NCBI GenBank assembly: GCA_963995525.1
Contig: OZ023217.1
Location: 5,800,830-5,864,829, forward strand
Source of the DNA: Escarpia spicata
Taxonomy: Eukaryota > Annelida > Polychaeta > Sabellida > Siboglinidae
DNA length: 64,000 nucleotides
Direction of reading: 5' to 3'
The stretch's first letter is position 1; every line of letters starts with the position of its first letter. Positions 12,001-24,000 of the stretch are shown piece after piece. Position numbers and translations under genes: made by a program. The notes under the pieces were generated by a model that saw only the letters and a program-made list of their open reading frames with translations, was not told the DNA's origin and searched no databases.

Positions 12001-15000
12001 CCACATTATGTTTTGGTAAACTGTTATCACATTTTAAAGAAAAATTTGGAGAACAAATTCAACAATACAGCAAAATACTGCACACAAAAACAAGAATTTT
12101 TTTTTTAAATGGTATATAAAACAACTGCACTTACTTGATTCGAAGCTGATCTCACTGATAAGTATCCATCGGGCATCGAAGAAGAGCTGAAGTTTGACGT
12201 AGCGCCCCATCCTATGGGGTATGGTGATAATAGCATTGCGCGGGAACTCCATTAGCGTGTCACGCATGTAGTGGAACACGACAGGGTTCGGGGGGTAGTA
12301 CTGCCCCCCGATACTAAAGTACATCTTGGCCATACGGAACACACGTACGTCCTTATTGAACATGTTATTGCAGTGGATACGAACACTGCTGAAGTTTCGC
12401 ACATGCGCAAACGTCAACACGATCTCGACCGGCGGTCGATCGGCCGTGTCGTTCTTCCAGCCGACCCACTCGTAGCCCTTATGGCTGACATCAGGGGGTG
12501 CCATTCGGAAGTTCTTGTCACCGATCACGCCGTCGATGAGTTGGCCAAGACCCCCTGACAGGTAGTGCTCCTGAACCTTACCATCGTACGTGAAGTCAAA
12601 CAGGTCGATGTCTGTTCCTCGCCGGTTGCCCTGAGGCATGTTGTAGGACAACAGGTCGGCTGCAGGACAAACAGGACAATTAATTACACCATCATGCTGG
12701 AAACCACAGAGTTCCGACTAAAAAATGCAAAATAACACGTTTAAAATTTTTCTATAGCCTCACCCCTGATGACAGGGAATCAGGAGAACAACATATAATA
12801 ATTTTCACTAGAAATATAAGTTTTGTATGTATACACACTAAAACATTACATTGCAATGGAACCGTGTGACAGAATATTCAAATTTAATGGATTTGCTCCT
12901 GTGTGAAGAAGAATAAAAATGTTGAAACTGAGGTTAGCTGTTGAAAAGTGTAGTTCTGATTCACTCACTTGGTGGCAGCACATAATCCAAATTGCAACAA
13001 GGAAATCTCTCTTGATAGTGATGCATGACCCTTATTTTGTTATGTTGTCAAAAAGTTAGCACTGCTGTTACTGAGAAAGGTGAACATGAGGCCAAAACTG
13101 TTTCTTGTAAGAAAACATAATTATGTAAATAGAACTGCATGACATCAATGACTAACGTTTCCAGACACATCCATAGATCTCGACTCGCATGCACAGCGTG
13201 CGTTTGTGTGTGCTGTAGGGAACAATGCGGATCTTGCGGGCCACAATCGGAGGTTGTACTTCACGCAGCTCCGCGATGTACGTGTTACTGTTACCAGTGA
13301 AGACCTGTAACAGCAAGACAACAATGTTACAGCAAGGCAACAATATTACAGCAGACAACAATGTTACAGCAAGACAACAATGTTTCAGCAAGACAACAAT
13401 GTTACAGCAAGACAACAATGTTACAGCAGACAACAATGTTACAGCAGACAACAATGTTACAGCAAGACAACAATGTTACAGCAAGATAACAATGTTACAG
13501 CAGACAACAATGCTACAGCAAGACAACAATGTTACAGCAAGACAACAATGTTACAGCAAGACAACCATGGTACAACAGGACAATATTTTTACAGTCACCA
13601 GGTGTAAGACCCAAAAATAACATTGCATTACGGTAAATATATGTAACTTAGCACAGTGTTAGAGCAAACATGTAACTCCTCAAACAATACAACCGTACAG
13701 CAAACATTAGTTACACAAACAATATTATATTGTTGTATTGTTACATGTACACCCAACAGCAATGCTGACACTATGGGAATGTCACTCAGAGTAACACACT
13801 GTCAAGTTTTCATTGATAGATTTGTTGATTTTTAAGCTATATTCTTGCCAGGAAAAATTTGCCACACCTATTGTTGACTGGTCGTGCAACATTGCATTTT
13901 CACAATCCAACCAGAAAATAATGGGAGATTACTTTATTTCTGGCTGGTATGTGTGAGTACTGTGGCTAGACACAGACACAATGCAGATCAAGTTACAACA
14001 AGGATAAGTTATTACGAGTGTAGGAAGGTAAGTTTTTATATAATGTCATATCCAGTATTTAGGACAGTTCAAAATACCTTACACTTGACTCCTGGCAGGC
14101 CCATTCATCCCAACACTAAAACTTGATTCAACTTCTCTGGGAAGCATTTACTCATGCTGAAAAAAATGCTCGAAGGCTACTCATCCACAAACCACTGTCT
14201 ATAGCCTTGTACTCATTTCAACAGCTGAGTGAACTGAGACAATGTGCCATGAACAAAATTACCAAAGCTTAGAAACAACAGCATGTGGATTCCAACATCA
14301 GTCCTCTTGACTACGAGGGTTATCTGTGAGACCACCACGACCGTGTCGAACTTCAAAAACTGTAAAAACTGTCTTTGGGGTCACTTGGAGGATATCTAAT
14401 TCCAAAATAATTAATTTAACGATCCTAAGAATGTAATGCAAACTTTCCAGTGGACTACCGACATGTAACAGGTAAGAGGCAAACTCACATGGGATAATAT
14501 TTACCCAGATACTTCACGAATGGACCTCAGGGAATTTTGCCCCTGTATTTATAGAAAACTTGGGTTACAAATTCACAAATGTTTCACGAAATATGGGCCA
14601 CGAAAACTAGGAAAACGACGAAAGATTTGTTGATTGACATCCACAAAGGTGACATCCAGATTAAAGTAGATGACAGGTGAGACTTCTTGAGTCACGTAAG
14701 CGACAAAGCTTTTGGGTGATAGTGACCCTTGAGTCTGTGCAGTACTCATGTGTCACAGGTGGTGCCTCCTATTTTTGGAGATTCGTTACAAAAATAAATG
14801 TGTATTTCTGTCCGCTGTCTATATTTGCCCAGGTGACATTTAACCACAGGAACTCGCAGGAAGCAAATCTGCATTTACTGTACTAATATCATTACAACTA
14901 ACAGAATGATATAACCAAACCGAACCACATGGAATAACACTTCAAAGGTCATGGGTGTTATGACAACTGTCTTCACAGTTTTACAAAAAGACTGCTACTA

Positions 15001-18000
15001 TTATCTCATTAAATGTCTACTTTGTATACTAACAAATATAAATATTTAATGCATCTATTAATGCTAAATTAAAATGTGGACTTTAATCTAAGCTAACCTA
15101 TGTTAAGACTACGAATAACTAAGTACATATTTTAAAACTCACTCTACACAGCTGCGGCCAAACCTGACTAATTACTTACTAAATATGTCCATAAAAAGCA
15201 GTCCAGATTGATTAATGGCCTGTCAACTTTCGCAAAAATAGAACATTGATTGATCGGCGACAAATTTTCTATGAACCCTGCCCTATTCTGAGTAGTATTT
15301 TCAAAAGCTTCATTGATGGATGATCAGCTTGCAAGAACGTAATAAGCCGGACAAGAAAATATGGATTTTCTTTCTTCACAATCGCCAAGCATGCTCCAAT
15401 TAATATGTCCAAGTTTTTTATTAACAGTGGTCAGTACAAGCCGCAACATCGTTCTGGGTCAGTGTACACTGAACAATTTTTGTATAAATGTTATGCTCTT
15501 GTGAGAAGCATTAGGCTGCTTAGGATGTCCTTGTGGCTGGATGCCGACCAGGGCCAATTGTCGAAGGAAGTGAATGACCATAGAACAGTTGACTGGACCA
15601 GAGGCCTGTGAGGAGATGATTGGACCAGTGGCCTGTGAGATGATTGGATCAGGGGCCTGTGAGGAGATGATTGGACCAGGGGCCTGTGAGGAGATGATTG
15701 GATCAGGGACCTGTGAGGAGATGACTGGATCAGGGGCCTGTGAGGAGATGATTGGACCAGGGGCCTGTGAGGAGATGATTGGACCAGGGGCCTGTGAGAT
15801 GATTGGACCGGGGGCATGTGAGATGAATGGACCAGGGGCCTGTGAGGAGATGATTGGACCAGTGGCCTGTGAGATGATTTGATCAGGGGCCTGTGAGGAG
15901 ATGATTGGACCAGGGGCCTGTGAGTAGATGATTGGATCAGGGACCTGTGAGGAGATGACTGGATCAGGGGCCTGTGAAGAGATGACTGGATCAGGGGCCT
16001 GTGAGGAGATGACTGGACCAGGGGCCTGTGAGATGATTGGACCAGGGGCATGTGAGGAGATGACTGGACCAGGGGCCTGTGAGGAGATGATTGGACCAGG
16101 GGCCTGTGAGGAGATGATTGGACCAGGGGCCTGTGAGATGATTGGACCGGGGGCATGTGAGGAGATGATTGGACCAGGGGCCTGTGAGATGAATGGACCA
16201 GGGGCATGTGAGGAGATGATTGGACCAGGGGCCTGTGAGATGATTGGACCGGGGGCATGTGAGGAGATGATTGGACCAGGGGCCTGTGAGGAGATGATTG
16301 GACCAGGGGCCTGTGAGGAGATGATTGGACCAGGGGCCTGTGAGGAGATGATTGGACCAGGGGCCTGTGAGATGATTGGACCGGGGGCATGTGAGATGAA
16401 TGGACCAGGGGCCTGTGAGGAGATGATTGGACCAGGGGCCTGTGAGATGATTGGACCGGGGGCATGTGAGATGATTGGACCAGGGGCCTGTGAGATGATT
16501 GGACCAGGGGCCTGTGAGATGAATGGACCAGGGGGCATGTGAGGAGATGATTGGACCAGGGGCCTGTGAGATGATTGGACCAGGGGCATGTGAGGAGATG
16601 ATTGGACCAGGGACCTGTGAGATGACTGGACCAGGAGGGGCCTGTGAGGAGAAGATTGGACCAGGGGCTTGTGAAGAGATGCATTTATAACGCTCCTAAG
16701 TTGGCATTTTAAATTATAAACTTGCAACAATGTTAATGTTTTTGATAGTATGTACATTTATATTTGAATTAATGAATGGAAGTTTATTCAGCATTTTATT
16801 AATATCTTGTGAAATTCATTATTCGTTAATATATATCAATAAAACATTATATTTATTACAAACATTTATTTACAATCACTATGGCTACGCAGTACATGTG
16901 TAAACAACATTCTTATAATTAGTACAAGTGCTTTGATTCCCCCCTAACCCTTTTGTATGCTCTGTGCAAATTGATCAATGTCAACAGTAGTAAATAACTC
17001 CAATCACTACGATGATGTCATTACTCAACTATAGATAATGTACAAATGTATCTTGATGTCCCACAGACCAACATTAACGCACCCACCCGACCAATTAAAG
17101 GCATCATTAAAATTTTTCTTTTTCACAATCCATTTTATGCAGTCGCCGTCGTATGTATCCCTCACCAATGACACTTATATGGCACTGGTGACACTTATAT
17201 GGCACTGGTGACATTTGTACACTTCCATCATCCACCCATCCGTCAAAACCGATTTCTGTTGCCACTCGCTAAATGTCTTCACGGGAAACTGAAGTCACAT
17301 AAGACGTTTCCCTTCAATAACACCTTAACACCCGCACCGTGAGAAAGACGTTTTTCACCCTCTGAGGAGCTACCAAAACACCCCCTGGTGTCAAGATGGA
17401 TGTACGTTCGCCCGGCGTGACGTTACTAAAGTGATGGAAACATATTCGGTCCTGTTTGTGAGATCACAGTGAAGAATTACTGCTGACGCTGAACTGACAC
17501 AGTTCTCCCATATATCTTCACTTGGTCTGGGCTAGATACAGAGCAAGATCACAATTTAGTTTTGGACATCGGTTGATGAAATCTTTGAACACAATCAACG
17601 TATACCATCTGTGTTTAAATTCTTTATGTAACTGGTTTCAAAATTTTTTAGCCATATTAGCTGAGGTAATAAATATGGGCGTTACGCCCCATTTGTGGAG
17701 GCAAAACGCCTAGAGATGGGTGTTTTGCAATGTAATTTTGTAAATTTTTGACTTATCTCACTTATTACCACAATCAATACATTTATATTATTTTATAAGC
17801 ATATCTACTAGTAAATAAATCATACCAATTACATAAATAAAAATGAAACACAAACTTTAATATGAACAGCTTTAATACCACATAATTTATTTCAACTGCA
17901 ACTGTTCTTTAACTGGATGGACAAGACAATATGTGGCTATCACAAAATTTATACTTTCTGAGCTTATTCCTAGACAAGGGGTTGGTGTTACGGCCTCAAT

Positions 18001-21000
18001 CCTTGGCATGTTACCCCCTCCCATTCGGTCTCTTTATAGTTCTTATTATTTGACACATATACAAGAAATGTTTCCGCTGATGTAAATATAAACCAACATT
18101 ACCTCTATACCATAGATTATAAGCAACATAAATTACCTCCTTATTGCCCGTTATTGCCATCGATGCGAGGCAGTCTTCACTCATTTTTCCAATAACGAAT
18201 CTTATTTGCTTTATTAAAAATCAACCGTGCTGCCTGTCCTTAACTATGTCAGTGTACCTATCGAGTATCAGCATTTCTCCTGGCTCCACCATGCTTATGA
18301 AACCGTGACAAATATATTCTATATTCATTACTAAACAGTCTAAATAATGGTGCATTGACACCGTCTGGCCCGAGAGCAGCACTATCATGTCAAAGGCACC
18401 AAACAAGACCTGTATATCTTCCATCTAGCGAAAAACATGACCATAAATGCCACTGCTTAACAAAACAACAACTGACTCTCTGCAGGACATACCCACCCAT
18501 ATTACAGAAACTCATGTCAACTAGCACTTGTCTCGCAATAAATATTCCAGTTTTTGAATTTCCACAATGACAGTTACAAGAAAAGTCCGACTGAATTTCA
18601 CATAACTCACAGCAGAGCCAGAATACATTCTTGAACGTGTCTCTGTATCTGTCAGTGTCTATTGAAATAATTGTTATTATACTACCTACATTGTTTGCAC
18701 ACAAACGCACACACGATGCACACAAACATACATCTATTTTTCTTGTTGAAACTTCATCAATTTTTAACAATCCCGAGTAAACAGTATTCTTCTCACACGT
18801 AAATAAAGATAAACCCATATTGTGAATCTGTAAATACCCGCAATGCACCTATCCAAATCATACCTGCATTGAGAGCAGGCAATATGCAGGCCATCTGTAA
18901 CCTCGTAACAGAATTCCGGCGTTATACTACTAAATAATCACATCTGACATGCAGTCTTCGCTGTGCTCATGAATCTGCCCGGAGAAATTGCTCGGGAAAA
19001 AATCCAATTACTTCACGCGCGCGGATTGGCTTAGAGGGAGATGACACTGGCGATTTCTCCCAATCTCTGCCCATGCCCTGCTCTCAGGTGCCTTCACTAG
19101 GGAAACACATAATTACGTCCTTCATATTGGATCTAGATGCCCTGCGCGATACTAGTGGTCAGACAAGTCTGGTCTGTCTGTGTGGCCACACTTAGGTTTG
19201 GGTTTAAATCTTCACTCGTGAGAAATCTTTGATTCTTGTCATAAGCTCATCACACAGATAAGGACTCCATAAACAATTACTTGTCTCTGAGTGAGTATCT
19301 TGATTGTTTCTTGCGTACACAGCGCAACATGTTTCCAGTCGGGCTTAGGGACATATCAATGTTTATACTGCAAGGTTGTTTGGTCCATTTTTTAATAGCA
19401 ATTAATGAAATGTTTTAAGATTACAATAACAAATGCTAAAGGTATACAGCATCTCGATTTTTTTTCAGAAAAAAAGTAGGATCTGACCAAAATTAACCAA
19501 TAGTCACGAACGAATAGTCTTTGAGCAATAAATGCATCATGGCTGAATGTTTTCCAGTGATGTCAAGATAGTGCTTGGTCTGACGCGGGTGAATTGTAAG
19601 ATGCTTAGAGAAGTTCTAAGGATCAGATCAGCGAAGTTATCCTTTTTATTAATTAACAACCGGTGCCATTGTAACGAAATCTGAACTGTACAAATTAAAC
19701 TTTTGATAAACTTCCTTACCCACTTTCCATCTGGGGTCTTGCTCCAGATTGCAACCTTGTTAAATGTTGTTAAAACCCGACTGGTTTAAACACCTACCTC
19801 TTGGTTCTGTCGGTTGCGGAAACGGAACCACGGTCCTCCTTCTTCCCTCTGATAGTCCACAACATAGGCCTCTGCATACTCCTGGCCCTGTGGAACAAAA
19901 CAAAGGGTTAAAATATGGTGTAGAATGGGTTAAATGTGTGGGAAAAGATTAAGTGTGTGACGAGGAACTGTTTAAATGTTTGGGGAGAAAAGGGTTAAAT
20001 GTGTTGGGAGGAAGGGGTTAAATGTGGGGAGGAAGAGGTTAAATGTGTGGGGAGAAACAGGTTAAATGTGTGGGGAGGAAGAGGTTAAATATGTGGAGAG
20101 AAACAGATTAAATGTGTGGGGAGGAAGAGGTTAAATGTGTGGGGAGAAACAGGTTAAATGTGGGGGGAAGAACAGGTTAAATGTGTGGGGAGGAACAGGT
20201 TAAATGTGGGGGGGGGGAGAAAAGGGTTAAATGTGTGGGGAGGAAGAGGTTAAATGTGTGAGGAAGAGGTTAAATGTGGGGGGAGGAAGAGGTTAAATGT
20301 CTTGGAAGGAACATGTTAAATGTGTGGGGAGGAACAGGTTAAATGTGTAGGGAGGAACAGGTTAAATGTGTGGGGAGGAAGAGGTTAAATGTGTGGGGAG
20401 GAAGAGATTAAATGTGTGGGGAGGAAGAGGTTAAATGTGGGGGGAGAAAGCGGTTAAATGTGTGGGGAGGAACAGGTTAAATGTGTAGGGAGGAACAGGT
20501 TAAATGTGTGGGGAGGAACAGGTTAAATGTCTTGGGAGGAACAGGTTAAATGTGTGGGGAGGAACAGGTTAAATATGTGGGGAGGAAGAGGTTAAATGTG
20601 TGGGGAGGAACAGGTTAAATGTGTGGGGAGAAAGCGGTTAAATGTGTGGGGAGGAACAGGTTAAATGTGTAGGGAGGAACAGGTTAAATGTGTGGGGAGG
20701 AACAGGTTAAATGTCTTGGGAGGAAGAGGTTAAATGTGTGGGGAGGAACAGGTTAAATGTGTGGGGAGGAAGAGGTTAAATGTCTCGGGAGGAAGAGGTT
20801 AAATGTGCTGTAATCAACTACTGTAACACGGCAGTACATCCTCCCTCTCCTAAACCATAAGATCGTGAGAGACAGACATGTGGTCTCTCTGTAACACAAG
20901 CACCAAGTAGTGGTTAACCTATGAAAATTGACTTGCGGATATTGGGACAGCACTGCGTGTATTCATTCATTCACCAAGGCAACTGCACACTGTGCTGCCC

Positions 21001-24000
21001 TGAGGCGAAAGCTCAGCTCTCTCAACTAATTTGCCTTACACAAAATGCATATGACAGTCGAGAAAGCAGAAAGTAGACGACATTACACCGGCCAGGGCTT
21101 TATGGCAAGGCTAGGCACAGACCCATCATTGTCCGGTACAACTGTCCATGCTTTACAGCGTATGGCCAGTGTAACTGGAGAGTATCAGCTATGTTACAGA
21201 ATCTCCCACTAGGTGCTGGCAGTGATTGGTAACAACAAAAGGCATTGTGTTCTGTGGAGGTGATAAACACGACTGTGTCGATCAACACTGTGAAATGAAT
21301 TCGTCGTTGTATTTCCCATCACAAGGTTGTGGTCATGTTACCTAAGGTTTTGTTGGTGTTGATGTAAGAAATTATGCACATTTTAACCCTTTTCATTCTC
21401 CATCAACCAGTATGTGTACTTTTAGTGAAGGGTTAAACAATACCCTGAAAGAAGTGAAATTGGTTAAATAACTACCATGTTTAGCCATGTACATGACTTT
21501 AGTCTTTTTAATAATCAACAACTATTCAGCATAAGTAATATGGAGTGTGTCACTGTGTGGTTTAATTATCTAATCCTATACATTTTTTTAAAACAACTGT
21601 TTTATGTAATCGAAAATGATGACACAAAGAGCACTACCAAAACCACCACATATGCCTCAAATTTTACAGGAAATGACTACAAAATGTAACCAACATCTCC
21701 ACAGTTTCCCAAACAAAGATTCCTACCTGGCCGTTGCCAAATCTTCCCTGTGTCTCTATCAGGGTGACAGTCTTCAGCACCCTCAGGTTAATCTCTAGCC
21801 ACTCATACACCCCGGGTGCAATGGGGTTCTTAGGGCACCACGCCCCTCCATTCTTCTCTGTGTGAATTCTGAAATGCACAACAAAACACCGTTGATATAT
21901 ATATATATATACTAACTGAGTTACCTGGGGGAAAAGGCAGTCATATGTAACAGACACCCCAAGCCCATCCCAAATGTTTCCAGCCTACCCACATTAATAA
22001 ATGGTAACTGGTCACTGGCCTAGTTGTTACGACAACCTTTTGCCAGCAATCTCAATCTCAATTGCTCAACCGTCTAACTGATGCAACCAGCAACAGCAGA
22101 TGCTGGGTTGAAATTTCAGCCCGATACATGCAAAACTAACGGAGATGTGGGTGCACAAACAAACAGAGAATAACTGTTTTAAAATATAGATATGTTGTAT
22201 TCCTAGTTATCCAATAACTTTTGATACTCACTTTTTATAATACACTAACTTGATGGGCATTAATTTTTACGCTAAATTACAAAATGACACATAGCTCCAT
22301 CTGTAGGAAATATATAAAATGCAAAAGAGGGTGTTACTTGTAAGCGTGCGGACATGACCAACGACAGGTAGACCTGGTGCATGTTAAGCACTGAGGATTT
22401 TCAAACGTCAATAACTTTAAAACTATTCAAAATGTCTGCATACATCCAACGACACATTTGTAGATGGCATAGTTATATTTTACAACGATATTGAAAAACA
22501 TTAAATTCTGCGGCTGGAACTCCACATACAGCCTTTTGAAATATTAAGTCCCCCAACTTCTCCATCCCCTGGATGAATTTCGTTTAAACACATGTTGAGC
22601 TAGGATATTTTCTAATTTATACCAAAACGCAATAAATCCCCATGAAAAAACGTGCACAAAAGAGCGTTTGTTTTCAAAACGTGACAAGCGCCATCCGTCT
22701 TTTTTATCAAAACGCAATATATTCATGTTCAGCCAATCAGCACTGCCGTGCCACACGTGCAACTACGCGGAGTGACGGCACGCGCTGTAGGAATATACAG
22801 CGTTTTGATAACAAAATCATATAAAATCACATCTTGCGTAACAAATGTGCAACTGATAATTCAGAGTTTGCCAGCATACTCTGATTTTGGATTTTAAATA
22901 TCTATCAACTTAATTTACAAGTTGTTATTTAAACTTTGAGGATGAAGCACAAAAGTGACTTTTTCTCAAAATAAAGAAAATGGATATATCGCATTTTGCC
23001 GTGAACCCTTTCATATATATAAGCCATATTTTCTCTAGCCCCAGTCTATTTCTTTTAAGCTACAATTGGGTGTTCAGATTCTGTTAACACTGCATGCTGA
23101 ATGGTAATGGTCATATTCGTAAACAGATAATGGTCAAATTATAGTTTAAATAGTTATTTATTTATTTATTTTATGATAACAAAATATATAACTATGCACC
23201 TTTAAATGTGACAGAGTTGCAAACTTGCTGATTTTCTAATGTTTAAGTTTGTCTGTTTTCTAAGACATGAATTAGTCTATAAGAATGGAAGAATGTAGAC
23301 TCGGGGAAATCGTTACATTCTATGGTAACGACTGTGTGCTGGACTTTGAAATCTTCTGCAGTGTACAACACCGAGTATGCAGGAACACAAGACTCATTTG
23401 CAGTACAAAACAGTTTAAAAACAGTGGTGTCGCGTGATCCAAAAATAAAATCTGTAAATTCACAACACAGCAAAAGTCACTTTTATTGTAACTAAATGTC
23501 TGTAAACATGATAACAATGGCTGTTATATTAATGTGCTTTACATGTACAGTGTCATAACACTGTTACTTACCGGCATATGACTTTCAGTCTGGACAATTA
23601 TCAACATTTTACAGTACTAATCTAGGTGGAAGGCTGGGCAGTCGAAGAACTGCTATGCTCTATACGAATAGATACAAATATCAACAACTGTGAATGACCC
23701 TTAAGCAAGCATATAATATGTTGATGTCCAAGAAAACATTCCATGAGTAATGTTTCAGAAAAAAGAATACAGCCTAAAATAGTAACAACAACATCAGCTC
23801 CATTTGAACAGTATCCCCTATACAGGCCCTGTATTACATGTAATAATACACCCACTCAATTTTACTGTGGCTGCTCAGTATATGATAAAGACAACTCTAC
23901 TGCCATCATATGTAAAATGTAAGAATACATTGTTATTTTATTAATACCCTGTTGTTATTTTCTATAATTTTTGATTCTGGCCAGTTTGTATTGTAGTAAG

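Noticed and set aside
13305..13620. CRISPR-like array or coding repeat (QQDNNVTA)
   Set aside because: Head-to-tail minisatellite without spacers, in a eukaryotic intron.
15459..16757. 432-residue minus-strand protein with APGPIIS repeats as a real gene
   Set aside because: It is a stop-free by-product of a 24/27-bp minisatellite inside a DDR intron; other frames on both strands are equally open.
22018..22130. Second tRNA-derived SINE head
   Set aside because: Box A and box B-like words are about 80 bases apart with no cloverleaf.
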